Assembly (NCBI GenBank): GCA_002347095.1
Contig: DDWZ01000016.1
Location: 62,001-126,000, forward strand
Origin: Desulfobulbaceae bacterium UBA2273
Lineage (GTDB): Bacteria > Desulfobacterota > Desulfobulbia > Desulfobulbales > Desulfurivibrionaceae
Length of the DNA stretch: 64,000 nucleotides
Direction: 5' to 3'
Each line of letters starts with the position of its first letter. The stretch's first letter is position 1. The notes beneath the pieces were generated by a model, which worked only from the letters and a program-made list of their open reading frames with translations, did no database searches and had not been told where the DNA came from. Made by a program: the position numbers and the translations under genes. Below are positions 39,152-46,203 of the stretch, piece after piece.

Positions 39152-39211
39152 GCATAACGCTGCTAATCAGCCGCTCGGCTTTTTGCGTCGGCTGCATTAG
39201 CAGCGTTAGAG
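39152..39211 (-). other. attC-like recombination site (59-base element type), site 1
   Basis: This 60-bp site folds into a near-perfect hairpin: TAACGCTGCTAAT-CAGCCG pairs with CGGCTGCATTAGCAGCGTTA with a single extrahelical G, a feature of integron attC sites. Read on the minus strand it runs from CTCTAAC to GTTATGC, matching the R''/R' boxes apart from one or two positions. The preceding cassette begins TTAGAGG (just after 39909 read leftward), whose complement is exactly the CTCTAAC box of this site, as expected for one circularised cassette. The stop codon of the low-GC gene lies inside it. Confidence 0.65.
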
Positions 39212-39885
39212 GTTTTTGTGTAATTTATCGTTTTTATGGCCAAGATCAATCCATAAAAGGATAACCCAAATGCATAAATAGGCCAGAATATAATCCACCA
39301 AATCAGCTCGTAATTCTGAGCAACTGACTTAAAAGATATTGGTGAGTCAATAATCAGTGACGCAGTTTCCCCTCTTAAATTTGCACCAACTTGCAGAACA
39401 GAAATATTTAAATTTGTTTTACCAGTATGTAGCTTGGTCCTCTGTTCATTTTTTGGAGGCCACACAAAGATGTTTGGCCTTCCATCGTTCACATATGGGA
39501 CAAAATCTCTCCAAACAGTTTCGCTCGATTCAACCCCACCAGCAGGTTCAGCTTCATAAATAGTTGTGTTAACGTCATCTATTACTTGCAATAATATTGA
39601 TTCTCCAGGTTCAAGAAAATTGATATATCCAGTTTCACGCCAATCTCCTTTATCGTTGCTCCAACGACCAAGGGCTGACCTGTCTTTGGTATCTATGTTC
39701 TCAAACTTAAGTGAAATACGTAGTGAATCAGGAACTGGGCGAAATATGGGAATTCTAACTGATGCAGTTTCTTCTAATTTAATTGGAATAACAATAGGTT
39801 TTACTGTGTAATGAATCAATGCTCCTGTTGTCACCATACAGACTAAAACACCCCATGCAATCCAATGAATTTTGAGCTTAAACAT
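39163..39885 (-). CDS. Low-GC membrane-anchored hypothetical protein in cassette-like unit
   Basis: The 240-residue protein has one hydrophobic helix at residues 8-32, an extracytoplasmic beta-rich domain, and a second pair of hydrophobic segments (LIWWIIFWPIYAFGLSFYGLILA) near the end. No domain was recognised. Its AT-rich base composition and codon use differ sharply from the surrounding GC-rich genes, showing recent transfer. Its last 14 residues (NAANAADAKSRAAD) are encoded by the attC-like hairpin, as is common in integron cassettes. Confidence 0.7.
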   Translation of the reverse strand: MFKLKIHWIAWGVLVCMVTTGALIHYTVKPIVIPIKLEETASVRIPIFRPVPDSLRISLKFENIDTKDRSALGRWSNDKGDWRETGYINFLEPGESILLQVIDDVNTTIYEAEPAGGVESSETVWRDFVPYVNDGRPNIFVWPPKNEQRTKLHTGKTNLNISVLQVGANLRGETASLIIDSPISFKSVAQNYELIWWIIFWPIYAFGLSFYGLILAIKTINYTKTSNAANAADAKSRAAD

Positions 39886-39902
39886 CTTTGACTATTTGGA
39901 AC

Positions 39903-39960
39903 CTCTAACGTAAAAGTAATCGGCGCGGCGCGGCGTTATCGCGCAGCGCCGGTGTTGACT
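39903..39960 (-). other. attC-like site 2 (degenerate)
   Basis: On the minus strand the 58-bp site runs from AGTCAAC to GTTAGAG, with an inner CGGCGC/GCGCCG pairing, but spacing between boxes is asymmetric (3 versus 11 bases). It sits between the two low-GC genes, where a cassette boundary is expected. The start box of the next unit (GTTGACA, minus strand of 40451-40457) is complementary to AGTCAAC in six of seven positions. Confidence 0.45.
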
Positions 39961-39976
39961 GCCGGGTTCACTGCAA

Positions 39977-40405
39977 CTACTTCCCAAGGTCCAATAACAT
40001 TTCCTCCACAGCTTGTTTTCCACAGGGTTGGTCAATGAATTGCTTTAACATCAAGATGTACTCCTGGCACATGGCAAGCTTCGGGTCTTTCGTTGCCTTC
40101 TGTGCCATTTCATCTATATCTTCGTCCATGTTCTTCTTGGCCTGTGGAAAATATGGTGACCGTTCCAGCGCAGTTATGAAATCGGGGTACTCCAGCTTAA
40201 AGCGCCGCGATTCTGCGATTACCGCATCAGCCTCTCTTGGCGAATATCGCCGGCACATGTCGACTGAGCCATAGACAAGTTGATAGGTGCGATTAACTAT
40301 GTGCTGCGCTTTGCTGTTCGTTCCCCATTTACTGGCAGAGGCAGTGCTCATATCCAAGGCGGTACAAAGACTGACAATCAGTGTGATCCAGCGAGATGGG
40401 TTCAT
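39977..40405 (-). CDS. Hypothetical exported protein in cassette-like unit (142 aa)
   Basis: The protein starts with a likely signal peptide (MNPSRWITLIVSLCTALDMS, cleavage near ASA) and continues as a helical domain with three further cysteines (VDMCRRYSPRE, LAMCQEYILML, FIDQPCGKQAVEE). No family was recognised. Composition is lower in GC than the flanks. It lies between attC-like site 2 and the right inverted repeat, in the same orientation as the other cassette-like gene. Confidence 0.68.
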   Translation of the reverse strand: MNPSRWITLIVSLCTALDMSTASASKWGTNSKAQHIVNRTYQLVYGSVDMCRRYSPREADAVIAESRRFKLEYPDFITALERSPYFPQAKKNMDEDIDEMAQKATKDPKLAMCQEYILMLKQFIDQPCGKQAVEEMLLDLGK

Positions 40406-40422
40406 AATTCACTCTTGGGACC

Positions 40423-40450
40423 GAATTCCGGGGACATAATACTTAATCTC
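40423..40450. repeat. Right copy of inverted GGGGACA repeat
   Basis: GAATTCCGGGGACATAATAC with TTAATCTC attached is the inverse counterpart of 39123-39150. The two copies bracket the two low-GC genes. Confidence 0.6.
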
Positions 40451-40537
40451 TGTCAACCAGAGGGGAATTAAATTACAAGTGCACTGCGTCCTGAACTGCG
40501 GACTCCGCGAAGGTTATGGGCATCGTCCCGGCCATTT

Positions 40538-40810
40538 CTAGGTTAGTCCCAACCGTTTTTTCACCTCGGCAAGGGAGGTCTCGTGTCCTTGATCCTGTTC
40601 CGCCAGGCCCTTGACCACGGCCCGCATGAAAGAACATTCCTCTTCGGTCTTTTTAAAGTCCCGCAAATCCTGCACCACCGCCACCCCTCGCCCGCGGCTG
40701 GTCAACAAGACCGGTCGGGGCGCCTCGGAAACAACATGCCGTATGACTTTACCGGGGGGTACTTCCAGGTCGCTCAATGGGATGACATCCTCTGGAAATC
40801 TAATATTCAC
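40538..40810 (-). CDS. Orphan Phd/YefM-type antitoxin
   Basis: The 90-residue protein resembles prevent-host-death antitoxins: VIPLSDLEVPPGKVIRHVVSEAPRPVLLTSRGRGVAVVQDLRDF has the DNA-binding N-terminal fold (PL-D-L, P-LLT-RGRGVAVV). The C-terminal tail ends HETSLAEVKKRLGLT. No RelE or Doc partner follows within the available 130 bp, so the toxin gene is missing. Confidence 0.8.
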   Translation of the reverse strand: MNIRFPEDVIPLSDLEVPPGKVIRHVVSEAPRPVLLTSRGRGVAVVQDLRDFKKTEEECSFMRAVVKGLAEQDQGHETSLAEVKKRLGLT

Positions 40811-40904
40811 GACATGGCCATCTTTGTGGTGCTGTTAATAGGCCTAAATGTAGCACCTCTTAAGAGCACTGTACAGCGTAACCTATTGCCCTCTAAGCCT
40901 CTTT

Positions 40905-42932
40905 TCATTTCCTCGGTTTCTTCGAAACCGGCCTGGACGGCGGCTTCACTGCCTCGCGCTGCGCCTCCTCCACTGTAGCCAATAGCTCTACGCAGTTGGC
41001 ATCGGTTCCGGTTCCGGTTTCGATCAAAGGTATGAGCGCCGCCAGGGGATTGATCAACCCGAGCAAGGCCGCGCTGCCGAGACGCTTGATCAGGCCGCCC
41101 TTGTCGATGCTGACGTCCGGCTTGGCAAAGCTGCCGGTAATATGGATTGGGCTGCGCACCACCAGAATACTCACATCCTTGGGGTGCGGCTTCAAAATGA
41201 GGTCCAATTGCTCGTCGCGGAGGTTGACGTCGCCTGAGCCTTCGATTTGCGTGTCGGCCGTGTCGAGGACGATTGAGCGGCTGGTGGCCAAACCGTCTTG
41301 TATCTCGAAGGACGCAGCTCCGCAGCGGATGGCGGTCTCGCGGTCGCCGACCACGAGGAATTTGATGATCTCGCCGCCGTCCAGGCCGAAAAGCTCGACC
41401 AGCAGATTGGAAAGCGTACCGCCGGACATCGCGAAATTTCCTTCGCCGGTGGCGGTTGCCAACATGTCGGCAAGGCTGTTGCCCCGCCCGGAAAGTCTGA
41501 TCTTAGCGCCCATCGCTCCTTCGCTTCCTTTCATCAACTTTACGGTCGGAAACAGTTTGTTGAGCCGCAGGGCGCGCATGGAAATCGTGGCCTGCGTCGC
41601 GATGGGATCGTGTTTTGCGTTGAGCGTGATATTGGAGATGATATTCCCGCCCGCGAAGCCGAAGTTGAGCGGCGCCAGGGTGAGCACGCCATCGGCCAAT
41701 TTCAGCGTTGCCGTGAGATCTTCCAGGGCCAGCCCTTCCGGGCGGCGGATCTGGCCGGCTTTTAAGGTGATGTCGGCGTCGATGGCGTTCAACCGTTCGA
41801 CCCGGAAAGGTTCCTTGGGCAGCACGCGGGCAGGTGCGGCAGGGGCCTCACCCTTTTTGGACTCGCTTGAGACCGTGCCGCGTCCCTTATCGGCGGCGCC
41901 GCTTGAGTGAATCCCGATCATCGGGCCCAGATCCTTCAGGTCGAGGATTTTGCTGTGAAACGAGGCGGCAAGGTGGGGCCGTGGCTGCTTCGGGGTGAAC
42001 ACCGCGGTGCCGTTGATATCGCTGCCCCCGATGATTCCCTTGAAGTTTTCATATGCATATTGCGCCCCCTGATTCTTAAAGCGGCCCTCGATGGAAAAAG
42101 GGGGCGAATGGGGCAGCGGGACCGGGATTATCGGATACAGGCGAGACCAGTCGGGACCGGCGATTTTGACCCGCGCGTCGACCCCGGCCAACTGCCCAAG
42201 ATCGACAAAAGTGCCATCGATTTCAAAGGAATTCTTGCCGATTTTTCCGCTGGCTTGCAGCGGAAAGGCCACCCCGGAATCGCGCAGCCCCAGCACACTG
42301 CCCGCCCGCGCCGACCCGGAAAAGGGCAGATTTTTATATTCGCCGGAAAAAGCGATCATTGTGGGCAACCGTTGCGGCTTGCCCTGCGCATCCTGCGTTT
42401 CGGTTTTGACCTCGGCACGCGCATCCATATCCTCCAACCCGTCGCGCCAGCGGATCACGCCATGGTCGATGGTCAGGCTGCGAATTTCCGGTACCGGCGC
42501 CTCGGGATCATCGGACCTGCCGAACACCCAGTTGCGCTTTCCGTCCTTGCTGCGCTCCAGCAGCACATCACCATCCACCACGCGCAGCCGTTCGACAATA
42601 ATGACCCGAGCAAACAACGAGCGCAGGTTCGGCACAAACTCAAGGCCTTCCACGGAGGCCATCTGCTTTTCTTGCGACCACTCCGGGTTTTCATAGCGCA
42701 TCTTGCCGATGCGGATGGTGGGAGAAAGCCCCAGCGCGACCTTGATATCGCCCTCGATCTTCAGGTGGCGCCCGGTTTTTTTAAAGACGTAGCGCTCGAT
42801 GGGCGCGCGAAACCAGTTCCAATCGAACAATATCAGGAACAATAGAACGAGGATGCCTATGGCACCCGCAGCAATCAGGGTTTTGCGATATTTCAAGTTG
42901 TCGAACCAAGGTGAAAATTTTGATGGAGGCAC
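40905..42932 (-). CDS. AsmA family protein
   Basis: The 675-residue protein has a single N-terminal membrane helix (about residues 20-42) followed by long beta-rich repeats. The AsmA N-terminal signature reads RAPIERYVFKKTGRHLKIEGDIKVALGLSPTI. The C-terminal AsmA_2 block contains LSGRGNSLADMLATATGEGNFAMSGG and IEGSGDVNLRDEQLDLILKPHPKD. AsmA-like proteins form periplasm-spanning grooves for phospholipid transport to the outer membrane. The start is read as GTG with AGGAG 8 nt upstream; an ATG 20 codons earlier lacks a ribosome site. It lies between the two nif operons without an evident link to them. Confidence 0.88.
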   Translation of the reverse strand: MPPSKFSPWFDNLKYRKTLIAAGAIGILVLLFLILFDWNWFRAPIERYVFKKTGRHLKIEGDIKVALGLSPTIRIGKMRYENPEWSQEKQMASVEGLEFVPNLRSLFARVIIVERLRVVDGDVLLERSKDGKRNWVFGRSDDPEAPVPEIRSLTIDHGVIRWRDGLEDMDARAEVKTETQDAQGKPQRLPTMIAFSGEYKNLPFSGSARAGSVLGLRDSGVAFPLQASGKIGKNSFEIDGTFVDLGQLAGVDARVKIAGPDWSRLYPIIPVPLPHSPPFSIEGRFKNQGAQYAYENFKGIIGGSDINGTAVFTPKQPRPHLAASFHSKILDLKDLGPMIGIHSSGAADKGRGTVSSESKKGEAPAAPARVLPKEPFRVERLNAIDADITLKAGQIRRPEGLALEDLTATLKLADGVLTLAPLNFGFAGGNIISNITLNAKHDPIATQATISMRALRLNKLFPTVKLMKGSEGAMGAKIRLSGRGNSLADMLATATGEGNFAMSGGTLSNLLVELFGLDGGEIIKFLVVGDRETAIRCGAASFEIQDGLATSRSIVLDTADTQIEGSGDVNLRDEQLDLILKPHPKDVSILVVRSPIHITGSFAKPDVSIDKGGLIKRLGSAALLGLINPLAALIPLIETGTGTDANCVELLATVEEAQREAVKPPSRPVSKKPRK

Positions 42933-43060
42933 AAGGGAAGCTCCTGATTTAAAGTTTCGTGGAGTCTCAAGTAGCTTCCCTGAGCATCCCATACTCCCCG
43001 GTTGATTGTCAATCCAGGGGGGAAACGAGTGGTTCGGTGGAGAGAGATCGAAAGGATTAT

Positions 43061-43129
43061 CGCGGCTGAAGCCACGCTTGCGGGCATGGCAACCACTACC
43101 TCCTTATGGTAGGAGCGGCTTCAGCCGCG
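43061..43129. repeat. REP-like palindrome
   Basis: CGCGGCTGAAGCC (43061-43073) and GGCTTCAGCCGCG (43117-43129) are exact inverse copies 43 bp apart. The adjoining GTAGGAGCGGCTTCAGCCGC form is typical of proteobacterial REP elements. Confidence 0.65.
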
Positions 43130-43141
43130 ATGAACCCCCGC

Positions 43142-43176
43142 AGGGGCCGACAAAAATGTCCGCCCCTTTCTTTTTT
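43142..43176 (+). terminator. Hairpin with T-run upstream of nifE
   Basis: AGGGGCCGACA pairs with TGTCCGCCCCT with one mismatch and a 4-base loop, followed by TTCTTTTTT. It could block read-through from the left before the nifE promoter. Its T-run touches the NifA site. Confidence 0.65.
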
Positions 43177-43191
43177 GTCGCAAACCTTACA
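43176..43191. promoter_or_regulatory. NifA upstream activator site for nifE
   Basis: TGT-CGCAAACCTT-ACA is an exact TGT-N10-ACA site 112 bp upstream of the -24 element, sharing CCTTACA and spacing with the nifH site. Confidence 0.85.
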
Positions 43192-43287
43192 CAACCCTTC
43201 TCGTCCCTGCTCCCTCCCTTTTAAGCTCATGAGCTTTTTTCTGCTTAACTGTAAGTAATGACACAACAAAATATTATATCCCCAGCG

Positions 43288-43302
43288 TGGCACACCCCTT
43301 GC
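43288..43302 (+). promoter_or_regulatory. Sigma-54 promoter of the nifENB operon
   Basis: TGGCAC-ACCCC-TTGC is identical to the nifH promoter core. The start point near 43314 lies downstream of an earlier in-frame ATG (43287), so nifE must start at 43344. Confidence 0.92.
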
Positions 43303-43343
43303 TCTTACCCCTGTACACATCATCACACAGGAGCACGTACGCC

Positions 43344-44708
43344 ATGGAAGCAGCGTTGCAAGAACGACAGGATTCGATACACCGCACCGGGGAAGCCCCC
43401 TTTGCCATGGAGTGCAACAAGGACAGCCTGGCCGGGGCAGTGAGCCAGCGGGCCTGCGTGTTCTGCGGCTCGCGGGTGGTGCTGTACCCCATTGCCGATG
43501 CCCTGCATCTGGTGCATGGGCCCATCGGCTGTGCGGTCTACACCTGGGATATCCGGGGCGCGCTCTCCTCCGGGCCGGAGTTGCACCGGCTGAGCTTTTC
43601 CACGGACATGCAGGAGACCGACGTCATCTTCGGCGGCGAGAAAAAACTCTACAACGCCCTGGTCGAGCTCATCGATCGGCATAGCCCCAAGGCGGCCTTT
43701 GTCTATTCCACCTGCATCGTGGGGATCATCGGCGACGACATGCAGGCGGTGTGCCGCAGGGTTGCCGAGGAAAAAGGCATCCCGGTTTTGCCCGTGCAGT
43801 CGGAGGGGTTCAAGGGCAACAAGCGGGAGGGGTACAAGGCCGCCTGCAATGCCATGCGGCAGTTGGTGGGCATGGGCGACATCAGCGGGATCTCCAAATA
43901 CAGCCTCAACATTTTGGGAGACTTCAATCTGGCCGGGGAGATCTGGCTGATCCGCGACTACTTTACCCGGATGGGCGTCGAGGTGGTGGCCAACATCACC
44001 GGAGACGGGAGGGTGGGGGATATCCAGCGGGCGCACGGGGCCGCGCTCAACGTGGTGCAGTGCTCCGGCTCCACCATGGATCTGGCCCGGATGATGAAAG
44101 AGGATTACTCCATCCCCTCGCTGCGCGTCTCCTATTTCGGGGTGGAGGACATGGCCGAGTCGCTCTATGCGGTGGCCGCGTTTTTCAAGGACGAGGAGAT
44201 GATGCGCCGCACCAGGGAGCTGGTCAAGGAGGAGCTTTCCCTGATCATGCCGGAGATTATGAAATACCGGCAGGCTCTGGCGGGCAAGCGGGCCGCCATC
44301 TACGTGGGCGGGGCGTTCAAGGCGTTCTCCCTGGTCAAGGCCTTCCGCACCATCGGCATGCAGGTGGTCATGGTCGGCTCCCAGACCGGCACCCCGGAGG
44401 ATTACGCGGAACTGGCCGAGATCACCGATCCGGGCACCATCATCGTGGATGATTCCAACCCCCTGGAGCTTTCTGCATTTCTCCAGGAAAAGGAGGTGGA
44501 CATCTTCGTGGGCGGGGTCAAGGAGCGGCCCATCGCCTACAAGCTGGGCGTGGCCTTCTGCGACCACAACCACGAGCGCAAGGAGATGCTGGCCGGGTTT
44601 GCGGGCATGCTCAACTTCGCCCGCGAGGTGTACTCCTCAGTGATGAGCCCGGTGTGGCGGTTTGTGCCACGGAAAGCAGAAACCGTACAGGAGGAGATCA
44701 ATGACTAA
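43344..44708 (+). CDS. nifE: FeMo-cofactor scaffold subunit NifE
   Basis: The 454-residue protein is the alpha-type subunit of the NifEN scaffold, on which the NifB product is matured to FeMo-cofactor. Cluster cysteines appear in ACVFCGSRVVLYP, HGPIGCAVYTWD and STCIVGIIGDD. It has the NifD-like fold but lacks the cofactor histidine context of NifD. AGGAG lies 10 nt before the ATG. It overlaps nifN by 8 bp. NifE is preferred over NifD because a full nifHDK set exists in the window and the N-terminus is of NifE type. Confidence 0.95.
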   Translation: MEAALQERQDSIHRTGEAPFAMECNKDSLAGAVSQRACVFCGSRVVLYPIADALHLVHGPIGCAVYTWDIRGALSSGPELHRLSFSTDMQETDVIFGGEKKLYNALVELIDRHSPKAAFVYSTCIVGIIGDDMQAVCRRVAEEKGIPVLPVQSEGFKGNKREGYKAACNAMRQLVGMGDISGISKYSLNILGDFNLAGEIWLIRDYFTRMGVEVVANITGDGRVGDIQRAHGAALNVVQCSGSTMDLARMMKEDYSIPSLRVSYFGVEDMAESLYAVAAFFKDEEMMRRTRELVKEELSLIMPEIMKYRQALAGKRAAIYVGGAFKAFSLVKAFRTIGMQVVMVGSQTGTPEDYAELAEITDPGTIIVDDSNPLELSAFLQEKEVDIFVGGVKERPIAYKLGVAFCDHNHERKEMLAGFAGMLNFAREVYSSVMSPVWRFVPRKAETVQEEIND

Positions 44709-46059
44709 GATGCCCCCCCAGTATGTCTCCACCACCAATGCCTGCAAGCTGTGCAAGCCGCTGGGCGCCAGCCTGGCTTTTCGGGGCGTGGAAGGGGCGG
44801 TGCCCTTTCTCCACGGCTCCCAGGGCTGCGCCACCTACATGCGGCGCTACATCATCAGCCATTTCAACGAGCCCATCGACATCGCCTCCTCCTCGTTGGG
44901 GGAGAAGAACGCGGTTTACGGCGGCGGAGCGAACCTCAAGCTCGGGCTGAAAAACGTGACCGAAAAATACCACCCGGCGCTCATCGGCATCGCCACCACC
45001 TGTCTCACCGAAACCATCGGTGACGACGTGAAGCGGCTACTCTTTGAGTACCGCCAGGAATTCATGCAGGATGGCGGCCCGCTGCTGGTGCAGGTTTCGA
45101 CCCCGAGCTATTCCGGCACCCACATGGAGGGGTTCCATGCGGCGGTGCGGGGGCTGGTGGAGCAGTTGACCGTGGCGGCTGAGTCCAACCCCACGGTGAA
45201 TATCTTGCCCGGTTTTCTCTCGGCTGCGGATCTCAGAAGCCTCAAGGAGATCGTTGCCGATTGCGGCCTGACTGCCACCGTGCTCCCTGATTTTTCCGAA
45301 ACCCTCGACGGCCCGGCCCTGCGGGACTACCCCCTGATCCCCAAGGGCGGGACCAAGATCAGCGATATCCGGGCCATGGGCGGGGCTAAAGCAACCGTGG
45401 AGTTCGGCCATACCCTGCCGGATCAGCTTTCCGGGGGCAAATATCTGGAAAAAAGCTACGGCGTGGAGTTGCACCGGCTGGGCATGCCGGTGGGCATCAG
45501 GGAAACCGACCGGTTCTTCGAAGTGTTGCGCAGCCTTTCCGGCAACCCCATGCCGGAAAAATACGCCCTGGCAAGGGGCCGGTTGGTGGACAGCCTGGTG
45601 GACGGCCATAAGTACGTGTTCGGCAAACGGGCCATTGTGTACGGCGAAGAGGATCTGGTTATCGGCCTGACCTCTTTTTTGGCCGAGATAGGGGTGCAGC
45701 CGGTGCTCTGCGCCTCGGGTGGCACCAGCGGCGGGTTTGTCAAGGCCATCGAAAAAGCGGTGGAGGGGTTTGGGGTGGAGATGCCCCGAATCCACGAGGG
45801 CATGGATTTTTACGAGATCGGCGAATTGGCCGCGGAGCTGAAGCCGGATTTTTTCCTCGGCCACAGCAAGGGGTATCCCCTGGCCAGGGGGTTGGGCATT
45901 CCGCTCATCCGCGTTGGGTTTCCCATCCACGACCGGGTGGGCGGCCAGCGGCTCCTGCATATCGGCTACCACGGAGCACAGCAGCTCTTCGATCTGATCG
46001 CCAATGCCATGATCGCGGCCAAGCAGGATGGTTCCGAGGTTGGGTACAGTTATATGTGA
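44701..46059 (+). CDS. nifN: FeMo-cofactor scaffold subunit NifN
   Basis: The 452-residue beta-type partner of NifE shows NACKLCKPLGASLAFRGVEG, HGSQGCATYMRRYI and TTCLTETIGDD, the NifK-like P-cluster-region cysteines, of which NifN uses one set to hold the permanent [4Fe-4S] cluster of NifEN. The end, IRVGFPIHDRVGGQRLLHIGYHGAQQLFD, is NifN-typical. The ribosome site AGGAGG lies within the nifE tail, and the 8-bp overlap implies coupled translation. Confidence 0.95.
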   Translation: MTKMPPQYVSTTNACKLCKPLGASLAFRGVEGAVPFLHGSQGCATYMRRYIISHFNEPIDIASSSLGEKNAVYGGGANLKLGLKNVTEKYHPALIGIATTCLTETIGDDVKRLLFEYRQEFMQDGGPLLVQVSTPSYSGTHMEGFHAAVRGLVEQLTVAAESNPTVNILPGFLSAADLRSLKEIVADCGLTATVLPDFSETLDGPALRDYPLIPKGGTKISDIRAMGGAKATVEFGHTLPDQLSGGKYLEKSYGVELHRLGMPVGIRETDRFFEVLRSLSGNPMPEKYALARGRLVDSLVDGHKYVFGKRAIVYGEEDLVIGLTSFLAEIGVQPVLCASGGTSGGFVKAIEKAVEGFGVEMPRIHEGMDFYEIGELAAELKPDFFLGHSKGYPLARGLGIPLIRVGFPIHDRVGGQRLLHIGYHGAQQLFDLIANAMIAAKQDGSEVGYSYM

Positions 46060-46080
46060 AGGGCTCGCAATAGACAGGTG

Positions 46081-46149
46081 CTTCGACAGGCTCAGCACGA
46101 ACGGATTTTATACATTCAGTAATCTCCGTTCGCCCTGAGCCTGTCGAAG
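46081..46149. repeat. Dispersed inverted repeat between nifN and nifB
   Basis: CTTCGACAGGCTCAGCACGA (plus ACGG, ending 46104) and the inverse arm 46126-46149 (ending CCTGTCGAAG) form a 24-bp stem with two mismatches. It belongs to the same family as 27682-27782. As RNA it would be a strong hairpin in the nifN-nifB spacer. Confidence 0.8.
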
Positions 46150-46203
46150 GGTGTTTTTGAACTTTTGCTAGAGAATTAATCGAGAGACATACGGGAGAGA
46201 ATC

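Larger units (their letters stand above)
42933..43343. other. Control region upstream of nifE
   Basis: No gene is visible in these 411 bp. The stretch holds the REP-like palindrome at 43061-43129, a hairpin with T-run at 43142-43176, the NifA site at 43176-43191 and the sigma-54 promoter at 43288-43302. Confidence 0.7.
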
